This document shows, in pieces, positions 14,670-22,784 of a DNA stretch of 25,461 nt. A model generated the notes under the pieces. It saw nothing but the letters and a program-made list of their open reading frames with translations. It was not told where the DNA came from and did no database searches. How positions within the stretch are numbered: position 1 is the stretch's first letter; the number at the start of each line of letters is the position of its first letter. The stretch comes from JAFDVJ01 sp964487505 (GTDB taxonomy: Bacteria; Acidobacteriota; Blastocatellia; Pyrinomonadales; Pyrinomonadaceae). The translations under genes were made by a program, and so were the position numbers. The stretch lies in assembly GCA_964487505.1 (NCBI GenBank), contig CAZARD010000062.1, positions 1 through 25,461 of the forward strand. Direction: 5' to 3'.

Positions 14670-15047
14670 ATGGACAAGCTTCTCTTCCGTCAGGAAGTGT
14701 AGGACATCGTCGGTGCGGCGATCGAAGTTCACTGCGTACTCGGTCACGGGTTTCTCGAGCCGGTTTATCAGGAGTCGCTGCAATTTGAACTAGCTCGCCG
14801 GTCAATACCTTTCGACGCGCAGCGCGAACTCGTATTGCACTACAAAGACAACCAACTTGAGCATACTTACGTTCCCGACTTTATCTGCTTTGATCAGATC
14901 ATTGTCGAGATCAAGGCGCTCTCTTGCCTGACGTCGCGAGAGGTGGGCCAGCTTATCAACTATTTGAAAGTGACGCGGCTCAAGGTTGGAGTCTTGATCA
15001 ATTTCGGCAGTGTCGGCAGGCTTGAATGGCAGCGCTTCGTTTTTTGA
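14670..15047 (+). pseudogene. GxxExxY protein, interrupted by an in-frame TAG
   Basis: From ATG 14670 the frame reads MDKLLFRQEV, then TAG (14700-14702), then DIVGAAIEVH and continues uninterrupted to TGA at 15045. The family motif GFLEPVY and the nuclease-like core PDF...IIVEIKA, QLINYLK, VGVLINFG are intact. Relatives usually have tyrosine at the stop position (EVY-x-I-V/I-GAA), so one base change of TAT or TAC to TAG explains it. No usable start lies between the stop and 14835, where only a truncated product could begin. Full length would be 125 residues. It is unrelated at DNA level to the intact copy at 6763-7197. An assembly or sequencing error is possible. It sits among CCACGAAG-type repeats on both sides. 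Confidence 0.8.
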
Positions 15048-15060
15048 ATCGGTTTTTTTG

Positions 15061-15089
15061 TCCACGAAGGGCACGGAGTTTTCACGAAG
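15061..15089 (+). repeat. CCACGAAG-type repeat after the GxxExxY pseudogene
   Basis: Begins TCCACGAAGG and ends TCACGAAG. It matches 14391-14419 at 22 of 29 positions in the same orientation, so the GxxExxY pseudogene lies between direct copies of the same repeat family. Confidence 0.6.
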
Positions 15090-15106
15090 GACGCCGAACC
15101 CGTTCG

Positions 15107-15230
15107 CCAGTATACGATCTGAACGATCTTTCCTGAGGCGTCGGTTTTGAAAGTGAATCTGTATTTGTTGGAAGAGAAGTCAGCCTCGTAACGGAAGACG
15201 TCTCGCGCTCTGCAAGTCTGACGATCATGC
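15107..15230 (-). pseudogene. Possible remnant of a protein C-terminus
   Basis: One minus-strand frame encodes RDVFRYEADFSSNKYRFTF followed by KTDASGKIVQIVYW, which looks like genuine protein (beta-strand pattern ending in DASGKIVQIVYW). An in-frame TAA lies upstream, no start codon is available, and downstream the frame runs into the CCACGAAG repeat. It may be the last part of a gene destroyed by repeat insertion. No family can be named from so short a piece, and the rest of 15048-15289 holds only repeat DNA and the leader of the amidase gene. Confidence 0.25.
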
Positions 15231-15289
15231 GAACAAGATTACAACGGAAGTTTGCGAACCGTGAACTTATCGGATACAAATAGTCGCAT

Positions 15290-16837
15290 ATGAAACGTCG
15301 GACGAGACGGGAATTTTTGATGGCCGGCGCGGCCGGGATCGCGGCTTTGGGGTTGTCGGGGCTGACGGCTGATGCCGCGTTCGATGTCGAAGAGGCGACG
15401 GTCGCCGAACTGCAGGCGAAAATGAGGTCCGGCGAACTGACCGCCCGGAAGATCGCCGAAACCTATATCGCCCGCATCAATGAGATCGATCCGAAACTCA
15501 GATCGGTCGTCGAGATCAACCCGGATGCGATCGCTATCGCCGACGGGCTTGACCGGGAACGGAAGCGGGGCAAGGTCCGCGGCCCGCTCCACGGAATTCC
15601 GATCCTCATCAAGGACAACATAGATACCGCCGACAAGATGAAGACGACCGCCGGCAGTCTCGCCCTGATGGGCGCGCCCGTGCCCGACGCGGACGCGTTC
15701 GTCGTGAAAAAGCTAAGGGATGCAGGCGCGGTCATCCTCGGAAAAACGAACCTCAGCGAATGGGCGAATTTCAGATCGAGCAAATCGATCAGCGGATGGT
15801 CGGGACGCGGCGGACAAACGAACAACCCGTACATCCTCGATAAGAATCCGTGCGGTTCGTCCGCGGGATCCGGCGTCGCGGTTTCGGCGAATCTCGGCGC
15901 GGCCGCGATCGGGACCGAAACGAACGGTTCGATCATCTGTCCGGCGACGCGCAACGGCGTCGTTGGGATCAAGCCGACGCTCGGACTCGTTTCGCGAAGC
16001 GGCATAATCCCGATCGCACACACGCAGGACACGGCCGGGCCGATGTGCCGGACAGTATCGGACGCCGCGGTCGTGCTGTCGGCGATCGTCGGCCGCGACA
16101 AGCGCGATGCGATCACGGCCGATGCGTCGAAGGGCAAAGAGGATTACACGAAATTCCTCGACCCGAACGGATTGCGCGGCGCGCGGATCGGCGTGGTTCG
16201 GCAGTATCTCGGGAATAACGCGGAACAGAAGAAACTGTTCGAGGCGCAGCTGGAGATAATCAAGAACGCCGGCGCCGTTCTTGTCGAGATCGCGTTTCCG
16301 GAAGAGCTGGGGAAACTCGCCGATGATCGTCTCAATGTCCTGCTTTATGAATTTAAGGCAGATCTGAACAAGTATCTCGCCGGCCGCCGATCGAAGTACG
16401 AGTCGCTCGAAGATCTGATCAAGTTCAATGATGAGAACAAGGAAAGGGAAATGCCGCTGTTCGGCCAGGAACTCTTTATGCAGTCTCAGGCGAAGGGCGA
16501 TCTCTCGGAGAAGCCGTATCTCGATTCGCTCCGGAAGATAAAATCGGCGACTCGGGAAAACGGGATCGACGCGGTCGTGACGAAGGACAAACTCGACGCT
16601 ATCGTCGCGCCGGCGACCGGTGCGACGTGGTCGATCGCAGCCGTCGCCGGCTATCCGTACATCACCGTTCCGGCTGGATTTCTCGACGGATTGCCGTTCG
16701 GCATCGGCTTTTTCGGCAAGGCGTTCGCCGAGCCGCAACTGATCAAGATCGCGTACGCGTTCGAACAGAACACAAGGGCCCGGCGAAAACCGGGGCTCAT
16801 CGAGCCGGCGAAAGCCGAGACGAAGAGCCCTGCTTAA
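15290..16837 (+). CDS. Tat-exported amidase (amidase signature family)
   Basis: A 515-residue hydrolase of amide bonds carrying a twin-arginine signal, TRREFLMAGAAG (5-16), ending near LTADAA (25-30). The Ser-cisSer-Lys triad is visible: Lys108 (ILIKDNI), Ser190 (CGSSAGSG) and nucleophile Ser214 (ETNGSIICPA). The spacing of 24 between the two serines equals that in fatty acid amide hydrolase and peptide amidase. Length fits secreted family members. The substrate cannot be read from sequence; related exported enzymes act on peptide or small amides. It is transcribed from a separate promoter region downstream of the GxxExxY pseudogene. The ribosome site before ATG 15290 is weak. The gene converges with the STAS gene, with stop codons overlapping in TTAA. 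Confidence 0.92.
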   Translation: MKRRTRREFLMAGAAGIAALGLSGLTADAAFDVEEATVAELQAKMRSGELTARKIAETYIARINEIDPKLRSVVEINPDAIAIADGLDRERKRGKVRGPLHGIPILIKDNIDTADKMKTTAGSLALMGAPVPDADAFVVKKLRDAGAVILGKTNLSEWANFRSSKSISGWSGRGGQTNNPYILDKNPCGSSAGSGVAVSANLGAAAIGTETNGSIICPATRNGVVGIKPTLGLVSRSGIIPIAHTQDTAGPMCRTVSDAAVVLSAIVGRDKRDAITADASKGKEDYTKFLDPNGLRGARIGVVRQYLGNNAEQKKLFEAQLEIIKNAGAVLVEIAFPEELGKLADDRLNVLLYEFKADLNKYLAGRRSKYESLEDLIKFNDENKEREMPLFGQELFMQSQAKGDLSEKPYLDSLRKIKSATRENGIDAVVTKDKLDAIVAPATGATWSIAAVAGYPYITVPAGFLDGLPFGIGFFGKAFAEPQLIKIAYAFEQNTRARRKPGLIEPAKAETKSPA

Positions 16838-17175
16838 TCGACCGACGCCTGTTCGTCGCTGGAAATGATCTCGAAGACCTCTGTCAGCTTCGAGATCTCC
16901 AGAAGCCACTGGATCCGTTCGCTGAGATTAATCAACTGCAAATGGCCCCCTTCGCGGCCGACAGCCGTCAGAGCCGAGATCATCTCGCCGATGCCGCTCG
17001 AATCAACGTGTCCCGCATTCTTGAAATCGAGCCTGATGTTCGTCGCGCCGGCCCTCAGACATTCGCGGATGCGTTTCCTGAAAAATGCGACGGGCTCGCC
17101 GAAGACAAGGTCGCCGCTCAGATCAAGAACCACGCCGTCGGCATATTCGCGTTCCGCGATGGTCAGTTTGGACAT
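16834..17175 (-). CDS. STAS-domain anti-sigma-factor-antagonist-like protein
   Basis: A 113-residue single STAS domain, the fold of SpoIIAA/RsbV. Such proteins bind anti-sigma kinases in partner-switching systems and are regulated by phosphorylation of a serine. The DSSGIGEM motif at 58-65 contains the expected phospho-acceptor (Ser59 or Ser60), preceded by the NIRLDFKNAGHV strand and followed by helices and a GGHLQLIN strand. The start at 17175 follows GGGAGAA about 9 nt upstream, a good ribosome site, so upstream in-frame ATGs are rejected. No anti-sigma kinase or sigma factor gene is next to it, although a large Ser/Thr kinase gene lies upstream on the same strand, 158 nt away. The SpoIIAA-like function is inferred. 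Confidence 0.88.
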   Translation of the reverse strand: MSKLTIAEREYADGVVLDLSGDLVFGEPVAFFRKRIRECLRAGATNIRLDFKNAGHVDSSGIGEMISALTAVGREGGHLQLINLSERIQWLLEISKLTEVFEIISSDEQASVD

Positions 17176-17254
17176 CTTGCGCAAATTCTCCCGGAAACTT
17201 CCTGAAAATTGACCTACTCCCAAATCGAACTTACACAATTCGACGCAAACTTGA

Positions 17255-17282
17255 AAGTCGGAATCTTCGGCCAGGCCGACTT
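17255..17282. other. Inverted repeat between the kinase and STAS genes
   Basis: AAGTCGG (17255-17261) and CCGACTT (17276-17282) pair perfectly around 14 nt that contain GGCCAGGCC-like palindromic sequence. It lies 52 bp past the kinase stop codon and before the STAS start. It could stop or attenuate read-through from the kinase gene, but there is no T-tract. Confidence 0.3.
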
Positions 17283-17333
17283 ACCCGAGTGTTCGGAATT
17301 CGGAATCCGAGTCTCGGGCCGTGAGTCGCGCAT

Positions 17334-20027
17334 TCAACGCCCGGAATCCAGTCCGACGTCCGTCAACAGCGATTCGAATTCCGCATCGTTTCGCACGAAA
17401 TCATATGCTTTCGTTTGCCCGATCGTCATCAACGACGAACTCCGCGCGTCGTACGCGCGCCGGAGAAACTCGAGCGTCTTGACGCGGTCGCCGTTCTCGG
17501 CGTATGCGAAGGCGAGGCTCTCATCGTCGAAGTACGCCGACGGGTTCGAAGCAAGCAACGCGGATCTCTTCGCTTCCAACTGATCTTGGTACGTCTTCCA
17601 AAAGGACTTTGCGCCCGACTGTTTGTATGAAGCTTCGAGCGCCCGAAGCTTCGGCTCGTCGTATCCATCGATCATCAGCGCAATGAGATACTCCCTGACC
17701 GCGTCTTCGGGCCGGCCGCGGGCAGCCATCAGATCGCCGACGTTGTATCGGAGCATCGCGTTATCAGGGTACATCTCGATCGATCGCTCAAACTGGGCCA
17801 TCGCGTCGTCATACCTTTCCGAAAAGACGAGGATGTTTCCCTTCATCCGGTTGATAACCAGTGACAACGGGTCAAGTTCGAGCGCCACCGTTATCTCGTT
17901 GAGCGCGTCATCCGTCCGGCCGCGAAACGCGAGATTCTCGGCGTACCACTGGCGCGCAGTCGCGTATCCGGGATTCAGATCGATCGCGCGGCGATAGTGC
18001 CGCTCGGCCTCGTCCCAATCGTAATAGTACGCGTTGTAAACATAACCGAGCGACGCGTATGCTTCCGCCAGGTTCGGATCGAGCTCGAGCGCCTTGATCG
18101 CCGTGTCTTTTGCCTGAGGCATAAAGTCCTTCGGCGCGAAATCGCCATAAAGCGGCATCAACGCAAGCGTGTCGGCCAGCCCGGCGTATGCGAGTGCGAA
18201 GTTCGAATCGATGGCGATCGCCTCTTCAAAACACGTCCGGGCACGTTCAAGGTCCTTGACGTTTCGCTTGTTCCAGTAAAACCGACCCTTAAGATAGAGG
18301 CGGTGCGCCTCGGGGCTTGAAGTGTAGACCTTTGCGACCCGTTCGCGTTGTGCCGAGGTGAGCCGAAGCCTGAGCGATTCAGCGATGTCGCTCGCGATCT
18401 TGCCCTGGAACGTCGAAATATCGATGCTTCGGCGTTGGTAGGTTTGGCTCCAGACGACCTGATCGTCAGCGGAGGTGATGAGTTCGAGTCTCAGTGTCAG
18501 GTCATCCCCGGTCTGCGAAAGCTGCCCGACCAAAACCGCATCAACATTCAGTTCGTTCCCGATGCGTTTTGGGTCGATGGGTTGGTCTTTGTAGGCGAAG
18601 ACGGATTGACGCGCCTTGACCGAAAGTTCGGGAATGACCGACAAGCGGCGGATCAACGATTCCGTCATTCCATCGTTGAGATACTCGATATCGGGATTGC
18701 CGCTTGCGTTGACGAAGGGCATGACGGCTATCGACTTGATCTGCTGACCGCGATTCAGTGAAAAATAACCGAAAACGCCGACGAAGATCGCGAGCAATGC
18801 GCCGAAAGCCGCGGGCCGGGCATAGTTCCTTTTCGCCAATTCCCGGAGCTCGGGCCTTCGGCCGCTCGGCTCGGCAGTCAGGCGACCGGCCGGTTGCGAG
18901 GTTTCGGCGACCACGACCTCGGCGGTGGGCCGAGCATTGCGCGAATCGACGCTGCGGCGCGCCGCGCGCAAATCGGCCATCAGTTCGTCCGCTGTCTGAT
19001 ATCGCCGGTCGCGGTCCTTCTCGAGACAACGAGAAAGAATGGACCTGATCTCGCTCGACTCGGTAGTCGGCTGAACGGGTTCAGCGTTAAGAATCAGATC
19101 GATCGTCTCGAGCGAGGACGCTCCGGCGAAAGGCAAGCGGCCTTCGAGCATTTCGAAGAGCACGATCCCGAAACTGAAGAAATCCGTCCGCGTATCGATT
19201 TCGCCTCCTCGCGCCTGTTCGGGGGACATATAGTCAGCCGTTCCGACGATCAGGCCGCTCCTGGTGAAAGAAGGCGGAAGGTGATCGTCGAAGGCCGAGC
19301 GCACGGCGGGATCGGGAATGCTTTCGTTTGCGAATTTTGCGATGCCGAAATCGAGGATCTTCACGAGCCCGTTCGGTCGGATCATGATGTTGTCGGGCTT
19401 GATGTCGCGATGCGCGATCTGGGTCGAGTGTGCCTCATCGAGCGCCGATGCGATCTGGATCGCGATCTCAAGTGCTTGTACGGCATCGACGCGCTTTCCG
19501 CTGGCAAATTGCCGAAGCGTGATGCCGCTGATGTACTCGGCCGCAATGAAGTGCCTTCCGGCGACTTCATCGATGTCGTAGATCGTGATGATGTTCGGAT
19601 GGTTGAGTGCCGAGACCGTTCTGGCCTCGCGAATGAAACGCCGGAGCCGGTCGGCATTTGCGACGAATTCCGGCGGCAGAAACTTGAGCGCGACGTTGCG
19701 GCCGAGTTTCTTATCGCGGGCCAGGTAAACCTCGCCCATCCCTCCTTTTCCGAGGAGTTCGATGATCTCGAAATGTCCGACCGTGTCGCCGGTCGCGATC
19801 GGCTGATGATCGACCTCGTCAATCAGTTCGGCAACGAGCCGCTGCGGCGTCGATTCGAGAAAGCCTTCGCCGTCGGCCTCATCAAGCGCGATCAGCGATT
19901 CGACCTCGGACATTACCGCTTCGTCGCCGGCACAGGCGTTCTCGACAAACGCGCGGCGCTCCGCGACCGGAAGTTCGACCGCAGCGTGGTAGATCTTCTC
20001 TATCTTTTTGAACCTTTCGGTATCCAT
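17334..20027 (-). CDS. Receptor-like Ser/Thr protein kinase with TolB/FlgO-like and TPR domains
   Basis: A membrane-spanning kinase of 897 residues. An N-terminal helical segment (1-80) is followed by a Hanks-type kinase domain (about 85-355): glycine loop GKGGMG (93-98), Lys115 in VALKF, catalytic HRD with Asp208, DFG (226-228) and SPE (268-270). A single membrane helix lies about 404-424 (AAFGALLAIFVGVFGYFSL). Outside follow a TolB/FlgO-like domain starting KSIAVMPFVN (431-560) and TPR-type helical repeats (about 576-785, with FEEAIAIDSNFALAYAGLAD, KALELDPNLAEAYASLGYVY and others). This layout is frequent in acidobacteria and planctomycetes and suggests an envelope sensor or scaffold; ligands and targets are unknown. 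The kinase looks catalytically complete. No good ribosome site precedes ATG 20027, though the conserved N-terminal F-x-x-I-E-x-I-Y/F pattern supports this start. Confidence 0.92.
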   Translation of the reverse strand: MDTERFKKIEKIYHAAVELPVAERRAFVENACAGDEAVMSEVESLIALDEADGEGFLESTPQRLVAELIDEVDHQPIATGDTVGHFEIIELLGKGGMGEVYLARDKKLGRNVALKFLPPEFVANADRLRRFIREARTVSALNHPNIITIYDIDEVAGRHFIAAEYISGITLRQFASGKRVDAVQALEIAIQIASALDEAHSTQIAHRDIKPDNIMIRPNGLVKILDFGIAKFANESIPDPAVRSAFDDHLPPSFTRSGLIVGTADYMSPEQARGGEIDTRTDFFSFGIVLFEMLEGRLPFAGASSLETIDLILNAEPVQPTTESSEIRSILSRCLEKDRDRRYQTADELMADLRAARRSVDSRNARPTAEVVVAETSQPAGRLTAEPSGRRPELRELAKRNYARPAAFGALLAIFVGVFGYFSLNRGQQIKSIAVMPFVNASGNPDIEYLNDGMTESLIRRLSVIPELSVKARQSVFAYKDQPIDPKRIGNELNVDAVLVGQLSQTGDDLTLRLELITSADDQVVWSQTYQRRSIDISTFQGKIASDIAESLRLRLTSAQRERVAKVYTSSPEAHRLYLKGRFYWNKRNVKDLERARTCFEEAIAIDSNFALAYAGLADTLALMPLYGDFAPKDFMPQAKDTAIKALELDPNLAEAYASLGYVYNAYYYDWDEAERHYRRAIDLNPGYATARQWYAENLAFRGRTDDALNEITVALELDPLSLVINRMKGNILVFSERYDDAMAQFERSIEMYPDNAMLRYNVGDLMAARGRPEDAVREYLIALMIDGYDEPKLRALEASYKQSGAKSFWKTYQDQLEAKRSALLASNPSAYFDDESLAFAYAENGDRVKTLEFLRRAYDARSSSLMTIGQTKAYDFVRNDAEFESLLTDVGLDSGR

Positions 20028-20075
20028 TCAAGAGGGGAGAATCGAACGTTACCACCAAAACGCGTAAAGGTAAAT

Positions 20076-20186
20076 ATGCAGAAAGCGATGAACCGCGAAT
20101 TTACGCTTCGGATGGGCAAACAACTCAGCGCGTTTGCGATAGGTACGTTTCCGGGACGTCGGCACACATTTGTCCGCCAGCTATGA
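20076..20186 (+). CDS. Possible very small ORF, 36 aa
   Basis: ATG 20076 is preceded by AAAGG at a spacing of about 7 and reads 36 codons to TGA. The product is basic (MQKAMNREFTLRMGK at the start). It fills most of the 168-nt space between the kinase and DapA-family genes, on the opposite strand. There is no recognisable family, and chance cannot be excluded. Confidence 0.2.
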   Translation: MQKAMNREFTLRMGKQLSAFAIGTFPGRRHTFVRQL

Positions 20187-20195
20187 TTCGCAGAT

Positions 20196-21110
20196 CTAGA
20201 TTCGAACTGCAAACCCCAGGGAAAGCAATCTATCGGAAAGCATCTTTAGTTCTTTCGCTTCGATAAGGGAGTTTGGCGGACGGATATTGAGCCACTGCGG
20301 GTTGTTCGTCCATTCGAAGAACATCTGTTTCAGCGCGGCTGTGAACGGATAGCCCTCGAAGGCGCTTCTGACGGCTGACAGCTGCTCCTGCAGATTGTCG
20401 GCTTGACCGGTCCTCCAGTTCTTGAACAATCCGGCGGCCATCCCGATCGTGGCGTTCGTAGTCGCGGAGATGCAGCCGGCACCGCCGGCTCTCAAGATCG
20501 GCAGCAACAGCTTTTCGGTGCCGGCGTAGATCTTGAAACCGGGGATCTCCCGGATGATCTCGGCCATATGGTCCCAGTCGCCCGAGGAATCTTTCATTCC
20601 CACCACGACGCCCGGAAATTCGCCGGCCAGGCGGCGGGCGAACGAGGCGGAAAAGCCGATGCCGCTCAGCTTTGGAAAATTGTAGAGATAGATCTTCAGG
20701 CGCTCGTCATTCACCCCGTTGATCACGAGGTCGAAGTATCTCACGAGCCCGTTTTCATCGACCTGTTTGTAATAGAACGGCGGCAGCATCAAAATACCGC
20801 CGACGCCGCGCTCGACCGCGAACTTGGTCAGGCGGACCGTGTCCGGAAACGCGCAACAACCGGTGCCGATCATCATTCGGTTGGTCGGCAAATCTGATTC
20901 GACGATTCTCTCGATCGTTTCGAGGCGCTCGTCGACGGTGAACGAGTTTGCCTCTCCGGTCGTGCCGAGCACGACGATCCCGTCGCCACCGTTGGCAAGA
21001 AGCCATCTGCAGTGCGCTGCCAACGCATCGTGATCGATGCTAAGATCGTCATTCAGCGGCGTCAGGACCGCCGTGAACACCCCGTCGGGCAGAGTCGTTT
21101 CAATGTTCAT
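20196..21110 (-). CDS. Dihydrodipicolinate-synthase-family lyase/aldolase
   Basis: A 304-residue class I aldolase-fold enzyme that forms a Schiff base with a 2-keto acid. Visible signature residues: GTTGE (49-53), Tyr143 in YLYNFP and the Schiff-base lysine Lys173 in VGMKDSSGD. The family includes DapA, N-acetylneuraminate lyase, 4-hydroxy-2-oxoglutarate aldolase and sugar-acid aldolases. KIYLYNFPKLSGIGFS and the weakly conserved GCCAFPDTVRLTK region point away from true DapA towards a catabolic aldolase, but the substrate is not determinable. The start at 21110 gives the usual family N-terminus (LPDGVFTAVLTPL). An in-frame ATG at 21161 is alternative; a GATAAT -10-like box (21173-21168) sits just before it. 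No partner genes are adjacent, so its pathway is not indicated. Confidence 0.88.
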   Translation of the reverse strand: MNIETTLPDGVFTAVLTPLNDDLSIDHDALAAHCRWLLANGGDGIVVLGTTGEANSFTVDERLETIERIVESDLPTNRMMIGTGCCAFPDTVRLTKFAVERGVGGILMLPPFYYKQVDENGLVRYFDLVINGVNDERLKIYLYNFPKLSGIGFSASFARRLAGEFPGVVVGMKDSSGDWDHMAEIIREIPGFKIYAGTEKLLLPILRAGGAGCISATTNATIGMAAGLFKNWRTGQADNLQEQLSAVRSAFEGYPFTAALKQMFFEWTNNPQWLNIRPPNSLIEAKELKMLSDRLLSLGFAVRI

Positions 21111-21277
21111 AAAGGGTATTGCCGAAACCGGACCGCTGCGGAGCGCGACCGTTTGGATCATTCGAAAATTATCATCAAAACGGCGGAAAATCGAAGCGAG
21201 GCGAATGCCGAATCCCGCACGGCATCTTACGGTGGAGATTGAGCAACGCCTGTCGGTTCAAGGATCTACGCTTTTTC

Positions 21278-21306
21278 TTGACACGAAGCGCGCGCGGGAA
21301 TACTCT
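21278..21306 (+). promoter_or_regulatory. Sigma-70-type promoter directly at the start of a small membrane gene
   Basis: TTGACA (21278-21283), a 17-nt spacer and TACTCT (21301-21306). The -35 box is a perfect consensus; the -10 box is weak. Transcription would begin around 21312-21314, within a few bases of ATG 21316, predicting a leaderless or nearly leaderless transcript. Confidence 0.5.
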
Positions 21307-21315
21307 CGGCAGTAA

Positions 21316-21597
21316 ATGGACTTCTACTTTCTGCTTTTTTCGCTTTTCTTTCCGCGGATCGTGATGCTCGTCTATCTGATCTCGTTCCCGGCGCTTTTTC
21401 CCGCGAACACCGTTCCGCAGTGGGGCGACATTTTGCTCGGAGTCTTTGCCCCGCGCGTGCTCATTCTGATCTATATCTACCAGAATATGGGATACGACAA
21501 TATCTGGTTCGCCGCCCATCTGGTCGTCCTGATCCTGGCGTATTTCGGTGGAGGTCGTGAGACTCGCAAACGACGCAGGAAGCGTTCCGAGGCGTAG
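21316..21597 (+). CDS. Small membrane protein, 93 aa, unknown function
   Basis: A 93-residue hydrophobic protein with about three membrane helices: 3-28 (YFLLFSLFFPRIVMLVYLISF), 38-56 (ILLGVFAPRVLILIYIY) and 62-77 (IWFAAHLVVLILAYFGG), and a strongly basic tail RETRKRRRKRSEA predicted to face the cytoplasm. I recognise no family with certainty; the pattern recalls small YqaE-like or conserved membrane proteins. It stands alone on the plus strand, divergent from the DapA-family gene and convergent with the hydrolase gene. There is no ribosome site, but a promoter lies at 21278-21306, so translation from a leaderless transcript is plausible. Confidence 0.75.
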   Translation: MDFYFLLFSLFFPRIVMLVYLISFPALFPANTVPQWGDILLGVFAPRVLILIYIYQNMGYDNIWFAAHLVVLILAYFGGGRETRKRRRKRSEA

Positions 21598-21682
21598 GCG
21601 ATCGGTTAGCCGGCCTGTTTTCCGGGCATGAACCCGATGCGAACGCCGGTCGGAAGTTCGTGCTCTGCGGCATGATCGCGGT

Positions 21683-22615
21683 CTAACCGATATCGAGCAG
21701 TTTCAGCCACGCGGGCATCGCATTCAGATGATCGCCGTGGTCGATTCCGGTGTTGCCGGCGAATCCTCGAATTTTGAATCCTTTAGCGCTTACCTCGCTC
21801 AGTTGCTGCATCCCGATCGGGCCCTTTTTGAGCTTCGGCGTCCGCTTCAGTCCGAGTTTCGCGATCAGATAATCGACGCATTCGGTCGTGCTCGCGTAGG
21901 TTCCCGGGAACAGTTCCGAATGCGTAATGACGAACGATTTTCGGCCTTCGGCGGCCTCGCGCGCGAACGCGAGGTACGAGTCGAGATCCTCGTCGCGGAT
22001 GACGCCGCCGTCGCCGAGCGGCTTTCCTTCCGGAACATAGCTCGCGTGAATCCCATCAAGAAGCAGCACGTTATCGACCAATTTGAAATTGTCCGGCTGC
22101 CGAAGTATCTGACGGATCGCGCCGTATCCCGCTGAAAATCCGATCAGCGTGATCGACGAAAAGCCGGACTTCAACTTCAATACCGCCGCCGCTTCGTCGA
22201 CCACGGATCTGAACAGTGCCGGGTCGGCCGCGAACGGGCCTCCGTATGCGCGCGAGCCGGATCCGAGATTGATCGTCACGAGCGCCGCACGCGGCAGCTT
22301 TTCGGCGATCTGATACTGCACAAGCCACGGCGCGCCGTGAAAATGGATCACGAGCGGGATCTTGCGATCCACGCCCGGAGACCCGCCTTCAGGCGGCTTG
22401 ATCTTCAGGCGGCTCTTCTGCGATGCAAACAAAACCGCGCCCTTCAAAGTACTCATCTCGACCCTTTCGCCCGAAACCTCGACCTTCGCGACACGCGGAT
22501 GCGGCCTTGTCGTCTCGGTGGACGGCGAAGGATTCTGCGGCGCCATCTGCGAATGCGCGTGGACCGCGATCACAACGACCAAGATGACTGCCAGACCGAT
22601 TCGGCGATCATTCAT
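21683..22615 (-). CDS. Secreted alpha/beta hydrolase
   Basis: An exported hydrolase of 310 residues. The signal peptide is MNDRRIGLAVILVVVIAVHAHSQ, so the start at 22615 is preferred to one 96 nt upstream that lacks a leader. The fold is shown by HFHGAPW (91-97, oxyanion-hole region), the nucleophile elbow GFSAG (159-163, Ser161) and a C-terminal GIDHGDH near 290-296 supplying the histidine. The segment around 55-85 (MSTLKGAVLFASQKSRLKIKPPEGG) is typical of secreted esterase-like proteins of unknown substrate. It is not in an obvious operon; the PD40 kinase gene upstream on the same strand ends 169 nt away. An esterase, lipase or peptidase role is possible. Confidence 0.85.
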   Translation of the reverse strand: MNDRRIGLAVILVVVIAVHAHSQMAPQNPSPSTETTRPHPRVAKVEVSGERVEMSTLKGAVLFASQKSRLKIKPPEGGSPGVDRKIPLVIHFHGAPWLVQYQIAEKLPRAALVTINLGSGSRAYGGPFAADPALFRSVVDEAAAVLKLKSGFSSITLIGFSAGYGAIRQILRQPDNFKLVDNVLLLDGIHASYVPEGKPLGDGGVIRDEDLDSYLAFAREAAEGRKSFVITHSELFPGTYASTTECVDYLIAKLGLKRTPKLKKGPIGMQQLSEVSAKGFKIRGFAGNTGIDHGDHLNAMPAWLKLLDIG

Positions 22616-22784
22616 AAGTTTCACGAACGAATCTCGCGAACCGGCGCGAGATGGCAATACCCAAACCGATCCCTCGGTTCGCGATTCAGTTTGCGGCCGC
22701 GTGTTCAGCAACCCTCGCCCATTCCGCCGACACCGGTTTGGCGGACGACCGTGCAGTCTCAGATCATCGAGCTCTCGCCTGGGA

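Noticed and set aside
14412..14783. Minus-strand frame of 123 codons over the repeats and the GxxExxY pseudogene
   Set aside because: Overlaps repeat DNA and is antisense to clear GxxExxY coding sequence; no protein-like features.
15713..16909. 398-codon minus-strand frame opposite the amidase gene
   Set aside because: The amidase triad and Tat signal are on the plus strand; this frame is rich in Arg and Asp and has no motifs.
18894..20186. 430-codon plus-strand frame opposite the TPR kinase
   Set aside because: Antisense shadow of the kinase domain; only its last part (20076-20186) has an independent start with a ribosome-site-like sequence.
21598..21682. Possible terminator between the small membrane gene and the hydrolase gene
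   Set aside because: GC-rich with short imperfect pairings (CCGG/CCGG-type) but no stable stem with a T-tract on either strand.
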